Below are positions 9,174-17,854 of a DNA stretch of 64,000 nucleotides, piece by piece. Both the position numbers and the translations under genes were made by a program. A model generated the notes under the pieces. It had not been told where the DNA came from, did no database searches, and saw only the letters and a list, made by a program, of their open reading frames with translations. This stretch comes from an uncultured Oscillospiraceae bacterium (GTDB taxonomy: Bacteria > Bacillota > Clostridia > Oscillospirales > Acutalibacteraceae): the NCBI GenBank assembly GCA_902492455.1, contig CABULH010000004.1, positions 1-64,000 of the forward strand, given 5' to 3'. Within the stretch, counting starts at the first letter, position 1. Each line of letters opens with the position of its first letter.

Positions 9174-10475
9174 TTATCCCTTATCTGTAAAGCTTTCCAG
9201 CTTTCCAAACACAGCTTGTCCGCCCAGCAATGTGCATTTCACTCTACCGGTCAACGTCATCCCTTTAAAGGGGGTGTTTTTGGATTTTCCATGAAGCTGA
9301 TCCCTATCCACCGTCCAGGCTTCTTCCGGATCAAACAGCACGATATCGGCTGCCGCTCCCTGCCGCAGTGTTCCGCCCGGAATTCCCAGCAGGGCCGCAG
9401 GCGCGGTGGACATCAGCTCTACCAACCGCAGAAGAGTGATATGCCCCGGACGTACCAAGGCGGTAATACCGGCTGCCAAGGATGTTTCCAACCCCAGCGC
9501 ACCGTTGGGCGCTTTGAGAAAATCCGCCTTTTCCCATTCTGCGTGAGGCGCATGATCAGTGGCGATCACAGACAGCGTGCCGTCGGCAATACTTGCAAGA
9601 ATCGCCGCTACATCTTCTTCGGATCGCAGCGGCGGATTCATCCGGTAATCGGCATCCCGGCCTTGGAGCAGGGCGTCGGTCATCGTAAAATAATGGGGAG
9701 CAGTCTCACCGGTTACAGGAACACCTCGTCTGCGGGCGTCCCGAATCAGCTGCGCGCTTCCTTTTGTACTGACATGGCAGATATGCACCGGACAGCCGGT
9801 GGCGGCGGCAATAGCGATTTCCCGGGCGGTGGCCACATCCTCCGCTCCGGGATGAATACCAGGAACTCCGAGGGAACGGGACACGTCCCCTTCATTCATA
9901 ATGCCGCCCCGTACCAGGGTCAATTCCTCACAATGGGATAAAACCGGCAGACCGCAAGCCGCCGCTTTTTCCATGGCCTGCATCATTTTGTCGGCGGTGG
10001 GAACCGGCCGGCCATCGTCGGATACCGCCGCCGCACCAGATTCCTTCAAGGCTTCAAAATCTGTAAGCGTCTCTCCTTTGAGAGAAGCAGTTATCGCCGC
10101 CGCTGGGTACACCCTGGCATCGGCGTCTTTGGCTCTATCCAATATCCAATGTATTTGTTCCGGCGTATCGCATACGGGCGATGTGTTGGGCATGCACACC
10201 ACCGAGGTAACACCGCCGGCAGCCGCCGCCCGGCAGCCGCTATGGATATCTTCTTTGTGTGTCTGGCCCGGCTCCCGCAGGTGAACATGCATATCCACCA
10301 GTCCCGGTGCGCAGCACAGTCCGCCGGCATTCAGTACCCGACAGCCCTCACTGGAAATACCGTTGCCGACGGCTGTTATTTTTCCTTCGTCGATCCGTAT
10401 GTCGCAAATCCGATCCAATCCGCAGGACGGGTCCAACACCCTGGCGCTGTGAATGAAAATTCCCTTTTGAGCCAT
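9174..10475 (-). CDS. pyrC: Dihydroorotase
   Basis: A 433-residue class I (PyrC/AllB-type) dihydroorotase that cyclises carbamoyl aspartate. Metal ligands are visible: DMHVHLREPGQTHKED, then LSHCEEL, ICHVSTKGSA and the catalytic Asp in IATDHAPHAEWEK. The start at 10475 is set by an AGGAGG site eight bases upstream. It is the first gene of the operon, behind an extended -10 promoter. No PyrR binding loop or attenuator is visible in the roughly 55-base leader. pyrB and pyrE are not in the window. Confidence 0.96.
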   Translation of the reverse strand: MAQKGIFIHSARVLDPSCGLDRICDIRIDEGKITAVGNGISSEGCRVLNAGGLCCAPGLVDMHVHLREPGQTHKEDIHSGCRAAAAGGVTSVVCMPNTSPVCDTPEQIHWILDRAKDADARVYPAAAITASLKGETLTDFEALKESGAAAVSDDGRPVPTADKMMQAMEKAAACGLPVLSHCEELTLVRGGIMNEGDVSRSLGVPGIHPGAEDVATAREIAIAAATGCPVHICHVSTKGSAQLIRDARRRGVPVTGETAPHYFTMTDALLQGRDADYRMNPPLRSEEDVAAILASIADGTLSVIATDHAPHAEWEKADFLKAPNGALGLETSLAAGITALVRPGHITLLRLVELMSTAPAALLGIPGGTLRQGAAADIVLFDPEEAWTVDRDQLHGKSKNTPFKGMTLTGRVKCTLLGGQAVFGKLESFTDKG

Positions 10476-10535
10476 ACCAGGACCGCCTCCTGTTTCCGTG
10501 TTTTTGACAAAATTTGACGTGTATTCTAACTTCAT

Positions 10536-10565
10536 ATTATAGCATAACCTTTTCATCTTGTGCAA
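10536..10565 (-). promoter_or_regulatory. Promoter of the pyrimidine operon
   Basis: On the minus strand, TTGCAC is followed by 18 bases and a TG-n-TATAAT extended -10. It lies about 60 bases before pyrC and just beyond the stop codon of the upstream radical SAM gene. Confidence 0.75.
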
Positions 10566-10608
10566 GCCTATATAATAGATAAAAGCGTTTTCACATCGTT
10601 TTATACTC

Positions 10609-11571
10609 TTATTCAAGTTGGTGGTTTTCAAAATATTCTTTTCCCTGCCAGCTATTTCTTTCTTTCAGAGTCTTGTCAATCCCGGCCAATACGGCGATCT
10701 TGCCGCAGCGCCAATTTGGCGCCAATAAAAAGCGTTTATCTCCATCTCCCGTCAGCCGCTCTATCACCGTTTCTGGAGGCAGCAGCTCCAGCTGCCGGCA
10801 GACTATATCGATATAAGCCTCTTTGGATAAAAGCTGTATCTCCCCTCTCTTCCACTGTTCTGCCAGAGAGGTGCCTTCTAAGACCTGCAAAGCATGAATT
10901 TTTACTCCGTCCGGCTGCAGCAAACCAATCTGTTTAGCGGATTCCACCATGGCATCCGCATCCTCCCCCGGCAACCCATTAATGAAATGCACACAGGTGC
11001 GGATGCCGCGGTGCTTCAGCTGTTCAAATGAATTAACAAATGTTTTCATCCCATACCCCCGGCCGAAGCATTCTGCGGTTTGGTCGTGGACGGTTTGCAG
11101 TCCCAACTCCACCGTCAAATCGATGCGATGAGAAAGTTCCTGTAAATAATCCAAAATATCTACGGGCAGACAGTCCGGACGGGTTCCGATGCTGATGCCG
11201 CAGACACCAGACAAACCGACAACAGGTTCGAAAACCGAGCGTAGCTTTTCCAGCGGAGCATATGTATTGGAATACGCCTGAAAATACGCGATCACCTGTG
11301 CTTCCGGCCATTTGTGCCATATGCGCTGCTGTTCCATCCGAATCTGTTCCACTGGCGTCAAAAGGGACGCGGGAGTAAAATCTCCGCTGCCGCCGGCGCA
11401 AAAACTGCAGCCGTTTCGCCCCTTGGTTCCGTCTCTATTAGGACAGGTAAAGCCCGCATCCACCGCTGCCTTCCAAACACGCCCGCCAAATCGGTGACTC
11501 AGGTCGTATGAAAGGGTATGATAGCGTTTTTCGCCCTCTGTATAGGGCATATAATTTTTAAATGTCATCAC
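10609..11571 (-). CDS. TIGR01212 family radical SAM protein (YtqA-like)
   Basis: A 320-residue radical SAM protein of the TIGR01212/YhcC-YtqA group. The cluster-binding motif is the long-spaced form, with Cys in GFTCPNRD and then GCSFC near residues 42-58, unlike the ordinary CxxxCxxC. ISIGTRPDCLP and TVELGLQTVHD are family landmarks. The reaction is not firmly established; sulfur or tRNA-related roles have been suggested for relatives. Either the GTG at 11571 or the ATG at 11568 can be the start; the AGGAG site fits both. There is no clear terminator before the pyr promoter, so some read-through into pyrC is possible. Confidence 0.88.
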   Translation of the reverse strand: MMTFKNYMPYTEGEKRYHTLSYDLSHRFGGRVWKAAVDAGFTCPNRDGTKGRNGCSFCAGGSGDFTPASLLTPVEQIRMEQQRIWHKWPEAQVIAYFQAYSNTYAPLEKLRSVFEPVVGLSGVCGISIGTRPDCLPVDILDYLQELSHRIDLTVELGLQTVHDQTAECFGRGYGMKTFVNSFEQLKHRGIRTCVHFINGLPGEDADAMVESAKQIGLLQPDGVKIHALQVLEGTSLAEQWKRGEIQLLSKEAYIDIVCRQLELLPPETVIERLTGDGDKRFLLAPNWRCGKIAVLAGIDKTLKERNSWQGKEYFENHQLE

Positions 11572-11699
11572 GACGGCTCTCCTGACATATAAAACAATTT
11601 TATTTCCGGCAGCTATTTCCTTTAAAACTCACACTGATCCTGCAAACAATAAAACTGCCGGCATTTTATCCGGCCAATATCTGCTGAGGAGGGAAAATC

Positions 11700-11891
11700 A
11701 TGATAAACGACGGCATTATGGGCCCTATCGGCACCGAGGCCTATCTGCTGCACAGCAGGGAATACGATGACAATTTTTACCTCCTGCCTGAGGATATCCA
11801 AGCGGCAATCAACGCCCGTGCCAATGAGCACTATTTTCATTCGGAAGCAGAACTGCGCGCATACGTAAATGAACTTTCTCTGCGCGCCTGA
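11700..11891 (+). CDS. Small protein of unknown function, 63 residues
   Basis: I do not recognise a family. A strong GAGGAGGG ribosome site lies seven bases before the ATG, which argues for real translation. The protein is acidic and soluble-looking, rich in Glu, Asp and Tyr, with probable helices in its second half (PEDIQAAINARANEH). It has no signal peptide, no cysteines and no membrane segment. It is followed 29 bases later by another tiny gene with an equally strong ribosome site. An inverted repeat (CCGGCAG at 11606-11612 and CTGCCGG at 11655-11661) lies in the leader. Confidence 0.6.
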   Translation: MINDGIMGPIGTEAYLLHSREYDDNFYLLPEDIQAAINARANEHYFHSEAELRAYVNELSLRA

Positions 11892-11920
11892 CAGCAGAAA
11901 ACCAAGGAGGTGGATCAAAG

Positions 11921-12079
11921 ATGCCCCAAAATGATTGTCTTACCAAGAACCCTGAAATCAAGCAATATATGAGCACTCTGCCCGCTTTTATTCAGGAAAG
12001 TATCCATCAAAGCGGCGTGCAGATCACCAGTAAGCAGCAGCTGGAGCAATGTGTGAACAACATTCTGGCCAAGGGCTGA
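11921..12079 (+). CDS. Small protein of unknown function, 52 residues
   Basis: The open frame runs from ATG at 11921 to TGA at 12077-12079, behind an AGGAGGTGG ribosome site. The product is basic to neutral with two Cys (residues 6 and 44) and a central segment LPAFIQESIHQSGVQI followed by a short predicted helix QQLEQCVNNILAK. It has no membrane segment. It is probably co-transcribed with the 63-residue gene. I cannot assign a function. Pairing with the preceding gene could suggest an interacting pair, but nothing in the sequence proves it. Confidence 0.55.
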   Translation: MPQNDCLTKNPEIKQYMSTLPAFIQESIHQSGVQITSKQQLEQCVNNILAKG

Positions 12080-12132
12080 TTCTACTGCAAAACACTTGAA
12101 GTAAAGTCCGGCTGATCCACAGATTCGAGCAG

Positions 12133-12172
12133 AAAAAAGCGGGGCAAATCGATATGATTTGCCCCGCTTTTG
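12133..12172. terminator. Bidirectional terminator
   Basis: A 15-bp stem (AAAGCGGGGCAAATC / GATTTGCCCCGCTTT) has a five-base loop. The T tract is better on the minus strand, so it mainly serves the TM2 gene and can also end the two small plus-strand genes. Confidence 0.85.
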
Positions 12173-12199
12173 ACGCTGTCAAAACAGCTTCTTTCAAAA

Positions 12200-12736
12200 T
12201 CAATCCTTCAGCGGGATCCCTTGTGCATCTGTGTTGATATTCCCCACCAAAATCAGAATACCCTCAATGAATCCCCAAATGCCCGCCACGCCACAAGTCA
12301 CGACCGATAAAATGATCTGCAGAACCGCTTTATTGGTAAAGCCGAGATAAAAGTTGTGGATACCGAAGCTTCCCAGAAAGATGCCCAGCAGTCCGGCAAC
12401 AATTTTACTCTTCTGCATGGAAGGGTTCACCACCATAGGAGCTTGCCCGGGATAGGGCGGCTGCTGGGGAACGCCGTAAGGATAAGGCGGCTGGGGTGCC
12501 TGAGGGGGAACACTATAGGGCGGAACCCCATTGGGATTCTGCTGGGCAGCCTGAGGCGGAACCGTATAAGGCGGCTGCTGAACGTTGGGCTGACCGTTAT
12601 AAGGCTGCTGAGTCGGATAAGGCGGCGGTACAGGAACTCCCTGCTGAGAAACAGGCGTTTCCTGCTGCTGAACTGTACCGCAGTAAGCACACTGGGTATT
12701 GGTACCGATTTCTGCGCCGCAATTCGAACATTTCAT
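12200..12736 (-). CDS. TM2 domain membrane protein with N-terminal zinc ribbon
   Basis: A 178-residue protein in three parts. Residues 1-20 form a zinc ribbon (CSNCGAE and CAYCGT, two CxxC knuckles). Residues about 25-105 are a Pro/Gln/Tyr-rich low-complexity linker with repeated PPYPTQQPYNGQP-like units. The C terminus is a TM2 domain of two hydrophobic helices (KIVAGLLGIFLGSFGIHNFYLG, then IWGFIEGILILVGN) joined by a short polar turn. TM2 proteins are widespread and their role is poorly defined. It lies 41 bases after the membrane-protein gene at 12778 and is probably in the same transcript. Confidence 0.85.
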   Translation of the reverse strand: MKCSNCGAEIGTNTQCAYCGTVQQQETPVSQQGVPVPPPYPTQQPYNGQPNVQQPPYTVPPQAAQQNPNGVPPYSVPPQAPQPPYPYGVPQQPPYPGQAPMVVNPSMQKSKIVAGLLGIFLGSFGIHNFYLGFTNKAVLQIILSVVTCGVAGIWGFIEGILILVGNINTDAQGIPLKD

Positions 12737-12777
12737 ATGGTTAACCTCCTAAAATTGATCGTATGTATAGATAAAGA

Positions 12778-13503
12778 TCAGCCGGACAGCAGCTTTTCCT
12801 TATTCTTAATAAGTTCACTGGTATCTAGGAAAGAAATGGTTACCCGTTTTACAGTTTCAGGCGCGTTTTGCGGACATATTTCCTGCATTTTTGAGAGGCA
12901 ATTGGTAATCCGGTCGGCAATTCGTTTTTCCATGTCCATCACCACCGGCTTAGGCGAACGGCCGAAAGGCGTGGAATAGGCCAGCTTCTCCCGCAAAGAA
13001 GCATATGCCCTGCACAAACTGTCATATTGCCTGGGTTCCAGCATCTCCTGACTGACACGGATAAATTTTTCCAGCTCCGCCATCTGCAGCTGCAGCTGCT
13101 GCAGATCAACCAGTTCCCTTCCTTCCGGATGGCTTGCTTTTCTTTTTCTGGAAAACACAACAGCCAGCGTACCAGATATGTAAGCTGCAAAAAGGAAAAA
13201 TCCCCAGGCGGCATAGCCTGCCGGATCCATCCAAGTACAGGTCAGTCCGGAAAAAAGAAGCGTGAAAATATAATAGAGCGCCGTTAAAACAGAAAATGGC
13301 ATCCAGGATACTCGTCTGCGGGCGTGAGGGAAAGCTATAACAGCTATATCCACAGCCAGCAGCACCAGCAGAAGATTTAGCAGTACAAAGGGAAATATCT
13401 TCAGTTGAATGATATCCCAGATGGCGAAAAAAAGCAGGACCGTCCCGATATCCAACAAGGCCAGAAGCAGGCATTTCCATAGCAGTCCAGACCTTTTCAC
13501 CAT
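12778..13503 (-). CDS. Membrane protein of unknown function with cytoplasmic helical domain
   Basis: A 241-residue protein. Four hydrophobic segments fill residues 8-115 (LLWKCLLLALLDIGTVLLF, FVLLNLLLVLLAVDIAVI, a segment near 70 and one near 98). A soluble C-terminal half follows, beginning with a Gln/Leu-rich heptad-like stretch (DLQQLQLQMAELEKF) that looks coiled-coil. No family is recognised. The ATG at 13503 follows a GGCGGTGATAG ribosome site. It is the first gene of a two-gene unit with the TM2 protein. Confidence 0.6.
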   Translation of the reverse strand: MVKRSGLLWKCLLLALLDIGTVLLFFAIWDIIQLKIFPFVLLNLLLVLLAVDIAVIAFPHARRRVSWMPFSVLTALYYIFTLLFSGLTCTWMDPAGYAAWGFFLFAAYISGTLAVVFSRKRKASHPEGRELVDLQQLQLQMAELEKFIRVSQEMLEPRQYDSLCRAYASLREKLAYSTPFGRSPKPVVMDMEKRIADRITNCLSKMQEICPQNAPETVKRVTISFLDTSELIKNKEKLLSG

Positions 13504-13545
13504 CTATCACCGCCTATCTATTCAACAGCAGAAGGGTTCTTTCTC

Positions 13546-13575
13546 ATTATAGGGCATATCGTCTTCCACTGTCAA
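13546..13575 (-). promoter_or_regulatory. Promoter for the membrane protein / TM2 unit
   Basis: On the minus strand a consensus TTGACA is followed by 18 bases and TATAAT, about 45 bases before the start codon. Confidence 0.75.
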
Positions 13576-13664
13576 TACGGCCACTTGAAACTTAAAGGGA
13601 TTTCCAGAAACTTTATCTGTTTTTTATTGAAATATTTATAAAACTATGAGGATTCCTCCGCCGA

Positions 13665-14513
13665 CTATTCCTCTTCAGCAGCAGAACGGCGTATATAATC
13701 GGTAGGGGTAAGCGACTTCAACCGCTTAAAAGCCCTAGAAAAATACAGCGGGTCGCCAAATCCGACGGATGCCGCCACCTCTGTTACCGTCAGACGACCG
13801 CTCCGTAATAGGCTGCAAGCCTCATTGATGCGGTATTTTTGCAGAAAATCATGAGGGGACAGATTATAGTTTGCCAAAAAGGCCCGGTACAGCTGACTGC
13901 GGCTTACACCGGCATAATCCGCGATATCCTGTACCGTGATAGCATTGGCATAGTTGCGCTGCACAAATCGGACCGCCTGGGTGAGATATTCCACCGGGAC
14001 ACTTGCCGACGTGCTGTTTCCCACTACACCAGCCCCTGTTTCCCGGATCAGCCGTGCCAGAAAAAGATAGAGATATCCGGCCATTTCCGCGTCGGCCGCC
14101 GGCGTATTCCCGCTGGATTGATAGATATTTAGCAGTAGGTTTCGGATTTCTTCGGTTTCCGGCAGCCTTAGCACAGGGGCGGATTCCTGAAATCCAGTCA
14201 GATTCACCATTCTTTTGGCTTCGGTTCCATTGAATCCCACCCAATAATATTCCCATGGTTCTCTTTCATCGGCGGAATAGGAGACCACCTTAGAGGGATA
14301 CACCAAAAAAAGATCACCCCGGCCAAGATGATGAGACTCCTGGCCGCAGGTATAAATCCCTTTGCCAGCCGTGATATAATGTACCAAATAGTGATCCCGC
14401 AAGGCTGGCCCCCAGGTATACTGCCCGGTACATTTCTGGTAGCCGGTGTTATAGACGGCAAGCCCCAGATTCTCTTTCAGCGTGTCTTTGTAGGAATACT
14501 TAAAAGCCTCCAT
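13665..14513 (-). CDS. AraC family transcriptional regulator
   Basis: A 282-residue AraC/XylS regulator. The N-terminal cupin-like effector domain (residues about 20-160; YITAGKGIYTCGQESHHLGRGDLFLV) is typical of sugar sensors. The C-terminal pair of helix-turn-helix motifs is complete: VQDIADYAGVSRSQLYRAF and VTEVAASVGFGDPLYFSRAF. It is divergent from galK-galT with about 130 bases between start codons, so control of galactose use is the natural inference. A GGGAGG ribosome site precedes the ATG. Confidence 0.92.
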   Translation of the reverse strand: MEAFKYSYKDTLKENLGLAVYNTGYQKCTGQYTWGPALRDHYLVHYITAGKGIYTCGQESHHLGRGDLFLVYPSKVVSYSADEREPWEYYWVGFNGTEAKRMVNLTGFQESAPVLRLPETEEIRNLLLNIYQSSGNTPAADAEMAGYLYLFLARLIRETGAGVVGNSTSASVPVEYLTQAVRFVQRNYANAITVQDIADYAGVSRSQLYRAFLANYNLSPHDFLQKYRINEACSLLRSGRLTVTEVAASVGFGDPLYFSRAFKRLKSLTPTDYIRRSAAEEE

Positions 14514-14537
14514 GATTCGTTCCTCCCTTCTTTATTC

Positions 14538-14565
14538 AGTATACCACTTCTGCAACATTTGTCCA
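14538..14565 (-). promoter_or_regulatory. Promoter of the AraC regulator gene
   Basis: On the minus strand TGGACA, 16 bases and TATACT lie about 25 bases before the start. It runs back to back with the galK promoter. Confidence 0.55.
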
Positions 14566-14586
14566 TATAAAAGGGAAAATAGGGAA

Positions 14587-14614
14587 TTGTCAAACCATAA
14601 ATAGATTGTATAAT
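14587..14614 (+). promoter_or_regulatory. Promoter of galK-galT
   Basis: TTGTCA, 16 bases and TATAAT lie about 32 bases before the galK ATG. The AraC regulator presumably binds in this intergenic space. Confidence 0.7.
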
Positions 14615-14645
14615 GAAATTAAGAATATAAAGCGAGGTGGAACGT

Positions 14646-15932
14646 ATGCCAGAAGCGCGGTGTTTGCAGCAGAGTATAGAAAAAGGACAATACGATTCCC
14701 TGTTTGCCGCTCTTTACGGCGAGGAGGCCGTTCAACGGCAGCGGATTCGTTATACCCGCCTGATAGACGAATTTATCCGCACCTTCGGCGATGGGGAGCT
14801 CCTGTTGTTTTCCGCTCCAGGCCGGACAGAGATCGGCGGCAATCATACCGATCACAATCATGGCCGTGTGTTGGCGGCCAGCGTTAATCTGGATGTGATC
14901 GCCGTGGCCTGCAAGCGTCCCGGTACCGACATCCGTATTCAGTCCCAGGGTTATCCCCTGGATACAGTGGATGTTGCCTCAACAGAAGTCCGCTGCGAGG
15001 AACGCAACCGCTCCGCTTCCCTGATCCGCGGCACCGCCGCCGGTATGCTGCAGCGGGGCTTTGCTGTTGGCGGACTGGATGCCTGCACCACATCCGATGT
15101 ACTGAAAGGCTCGGGGCTTTCCTCTTCCGCCGCCTTTGAAGTTCTGGTGGGGGCCATGCTGAACACCTTCTACAACCAGAATTCTATCAGCAAGGTGGAA
15201 ATTGCTCAGATCGCTCAATATGCGGAAAACGCGTACTTTGGAAAACCCAGCGGGCTGATGGATCAAACCGCTTCTTCGGTTGGGGGCATCATCTCCATTG
15301 ATTTTGCCGATCCCCGGCAGCCGGTGATCCGACCGATCCCCTTTGATTTTGCCGGCTGTGGACATGCTTTGTGCATCGTCGATGTAGGCGGGGATCATGC
15401 CGATCTTACCCATGAATACGCTTCTATTCCGGAAGAAATGCATCGTATCGCCTCTTCCCTTGGGGTGCATTATCTCCGCGACACCTCCTGCGAGGCGCTG
15501 CTGGCAAAACTGCCGGAGCTTCGTCGGGAGCATGGCGATCGTGCGGTGCTGCGTGCTCTTCATTTCTTTGCAGATGATCAGCGGGTGGTAAAGGAAGTGG
15601 AAGCGCTGGAAAATCAGGACTTTGGTGCGTTCAAGAAGCTGATCATCGAATCCGGGCATTCTTCTTTTGAATATCTCCAGAATATCCATACGGCTGATAA
15701 TCCCGGCTCTCAGTCCATGTCCCTGGCACTGTGTTTGTCGGAACTGCTGCTGAAGGAGGACGGCGCCTGGCGGGTTCATGGCGGCGGTTTCGGCGGTACT
15801 ACACAGAATTTTGTTCCTTTGGATAAGCTGCCCGCCTTCCGTGCACAGATGGAGGCGGTATTCGGCGCCGGCAGCTGCCATGTACTCTCCATCCGCCCCT
15901 ACGGCGGTATTTGTCTGGATGAACTGCAATAA
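14646..15932 (+). CDS. galK: Galactokinase
   Basis: A 428-residue GHMP kinase that phosphorylates galactose at C1 in the Leloir pathway. The family signatures are all present: APGRTEIGGNHTDHNHG (galactokinase signature), LKGSGLSSSAAFEVLV (ATP-binding loop 2, near residue 155) and RVHGGGFGGTTQNFV (motif 3). At 428 residues it is somewhat longer than the usual 390, the extra length being N-terminal. The ATG at 14646 is used because a GAGGTGG site precedes it; a GTG three codons upstream lies inside that ribosome site. galT follows 38 bases later. Confidence 0.96.
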   Translation: MPEARCLQQSIEKGQYDSLFAALYGEEAVQRQRIRYTRLIDEFIRTFGDGELLLFSAPGRTEIGGNHTDHNHGRVLAASVNLDVIAVACKRPGTDIRIQSQGYPLDTVDVASTEVRCEERNRSASLIRGTAAGMLQRGFAVGGLDACTTSDVLKGSGLSSSAAFEVLVGAMLNTFYNQNSISKVEIAQIAQYAENAYFGKPSGLMDQTASSVGGIISIDFADPRQPVIRPIPFDFAGCGHALCIVDVGGDHADLTHEYASIPEEMHRIASSLGVHYLRDTSCEALLAKLPELRREHGDRAVLRALHFFADDQRVVKEVEALENQDFGAFKKLIIESGHSSFEYLQNIHTADNPGSQSMSLALCLSELLLKEDGAWRVHGGGFGGTTQNFVPLDKLPAFRAQMEAVFGAGSCHVLSIRPYGGICLDELQ

Positions 15933-15970
15933 TCACAGCGCCGATAAACGGCGCGGAAAGGAAATATGTT

Positions 15971-16939
15971 ATGGCCGAATTGCGTAAACATCCGTTAACC
16001 AATGACTGGATTATGATTGCTTCTCATCGCCAAGGACGACCGCAGATGCCGAAAGACTACTGCCCTTTCTGCCCCGGTTCTGGTAAGGTACCGGAGAATT
16101 ACGACGTTTATAAATACGACAATGATTTTCCCGCCCTTTCCCCCAATCCGCCTCAGCCCGATCCGGTGGCCAATGATTTCTTTGAAACCGCGCCGGCATA
16201 TGGAAAATGCGAAGTAATCCTTTATTCGCCACAGCATACGGTCACCCTGCCGGAGCTTCCCACCGATCATATCAAAAAGCTGGTGGATTTGTGGGCCGAG
16301 CGATATACTGTTCTTTCAGCAGATGAAAAAATTCGATATGTGTTTATTTTTGAAAATCGCGGCGATGTGGTGGGGGTGACGATGCCGCATCCCCACGGGC
16401 AGATTTATGCTTATCCCTTTTTGCCTAAAAAGCTGGAGCTGGAGCTGGAAAATGCCGGCAAGTATAAGGAAGAAAAGGGATGCTGTCTTTTCTGCGATAT
16501 GTTGAGAGCGGAAAAAGATTTTGAAAAGCGAATCATCTTCGAAAACGAGTATTTTACCGTTTTTCTTCCTTTCTTCAGCGAATATCCCTACGGCGCTTAT
16601 ATCATGAGCAACTCTCATAAATCCAATATCACTCAGTTTCATGAAGAAGAGCGTTTGGTGCTGGCTGAAACACTGCGCCGCACCACCGGGATGCTGGACA
16701 GCCTTTTCGGCTATAAATTCCCTTATATGATGTGCATGTACAATGAACCGGTAAACGGTGTGGATGCATCGGATTTCTTCCATTTCCACATCGCCTTTTA
16801 CCCGCCGATGCGCAGCGCCGACAAGATCAAATATAATGCTTCCAGCGAGACGGGGGCCTGGGCTCATTGCAACCCCACCTGTCCCGAGGATACGGCAGAG
16901 GAACTCCGCGCCGCATACAGAAGATTTATGGAAAAATAA
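15971..16939 (+). CDS. galT: Galactose-1-phosphate uridylyltransferase
   Basis: A 322-residue HIT-superfamily GalT of the short (class I) type, exchanging UMP between UDP-glucose and galactose-1-phosphate. The N-terminal zinc-site motif CPFCPGSGKVP, the catalytic MPHPHGQIYAYPF (nucleophilic His in HPH) and the C-terminal FHFHIAFYPP ligands are intact. With galK it supplies two of the three Leloir steps; a galE is not in the window. It ends at a strong convergent terminator shared with murQ. Confidence 0.96.
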   Translation: MAELRKHPLTNDWIMIASHRQGRPQMPKDYCPFCPGSGKVPENYDVYKYDNDFPALSPNPPQPDPVANDFFETAPAYGKCEVILYSPQHTVTLPELPTDHIKKLVDLWAERYTVLSADEKIRYVFIFENRGDVVGVTMPHPHGQIYAYPFLPKKLELELENAGKYKEEKGCCLFCDMLRAEKDFEKRIIFENEYFTVFLPFFSEYPYGAYIMSNSHKSNITQFHEEERLVLAETLRRTTGMLDSLFGYKFPYMMCMYNEPVNGVDASDFFHFHIAFYPPMRSADKIKYNASSETGAWAHCNPTCPEDTAEELRAAYRRFMEK

Positions 16940-16945
16940 CACTTA

Positions 16946-16989
16946 AAAAATTCCGACCAACAGCTTTCGGAGTGTTGGCCGGAATTTTT
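16946..16989. terminator. Bidirectional terminator between galT and murQ
   Basis: A stem of about 17 bp with one mismatch, flanked by A and T tracts on both sides, lies between convergent genes. Confidence 0.85.
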
Positions 16990-17005
16990 GTGTCGAATAA
17001 GCAGT

Positions 17006-17854
17006 TCACAGTTTTTTTTGCTTTTCGGTTTGATACAGGCAAATCGCTTCGGCAACATTACCATTTGTCCGTTCATAGTAGAAGTCGGCCTCTTGCTCCG
17101 TGCAGCCGGTAACCTCCCGCAGAATCCCCTTTAGCCGGACCATACCCTTGTAATTGGATACCTGTGCGCATACCATCAAATTCTCATATACCCGCCCCAG
17201 GCGGATCATCACGCCGGTAGAAAGCATATTAAGAATCATTTTCTGTGCGGTACCACTTTTCAGTCGAGTGGAACCGGTAATAACTTCTGGTCCGACACAG
17301 GCGGATAAGGAAATATCCGCTTCTCTGTCCATGATGCATCCAGGATTACAAGAGACCGAAAGGATGAAACAGCCGCAGGATTTTGCTTCACGCAGAGCGC
17401 TCAGTACAAAAGGCGTCCGGCCGCTGGCGGCAAGTCCGACAACCACGTCCCTATCGTCCACCTTAAGGGAACGCATCTCCTCCCTGCCGGCTTCTTCATC
17501 ATCTTCACAGCCCTCAAGGGCGTTATAGATGGCATGCTCTCCTCCGGCTATCCGGGCAATAACCGAATGCACGCCAAAAGTGGGCCAACATTCCGAAGCA
17601 TCCAGCACACCGATTCTCCCGGAGGTACCTGCGCCAATATAGATTAGTCTCCCGCCTCTTTCCAACCGTTGAGCCGTCTCTTCCACCGCTCCTGCTAAAG
17701 CCGGTAGAACAGCGTCCAAGGCCGGGGCCACCGTCTTGTTTTCCTCATTCATCATCGTCAGCATTTCCAATGTGGAAACCCTGTCAATGTGGGTGGTGCG
17801 CGGATTGCGCTGTTCTGTAACCAAAAGCTGCAGATTTTCCATGGCTGTACTCAC
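17006..17854 (-). CDS. murQ: N-acetylmuramic acid 6-phosphate etherase
   Basis: A 282-residue SIS-domain etherase that splits MurNAc-6-phosphate into GlcNAc-6-phosphate and lactate during cell-wall recycling. The sugar-phosphate site is IGAGTSGRIGVLDASECWPTFG, with Trp where Pro is usual; the catalytic Glu segment is GGEHAIYNALEGCEDDEEAG. Later landmarks include TGSTRLKSGTAQKMILNMLST. The start is a GTG overlapping the stop codon of the upstream kinase gene (GTGA), so the two are translationally coupled. The kinase would provide the phosphorylated substrate. Confidence 0.95.
   Translation of the reverse strand: MSTAMENLQLLVTEQRNPRTTHIDRVSTLEMLTMMNEENKTVAPALDAVLPALAGAVEETAQRLERGGRLIYIGAGTSGRIGVLDASECWPTFGVHSVIARIAGGEHAIYNALEGCEDDEEAGREEMRSLKVDDRDVVVGLAASGRTPFVLSALREAKSCGCFILSVSCNPGCIMDREADISLSACVGPEVITGSTRLKSGTAQKMILNMLSTGVMIRLGRVYENLMVCAQVSNYKGMVRLKGILREVTGCTEQEADFYYERTNGNVAEAICLYQTEKQKKL

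Noticed and set aside
10476..10535. Possible PyrR attenuator before pyrC
   Set aside because: The leader is too short, with no terminator/antiterminator pair.
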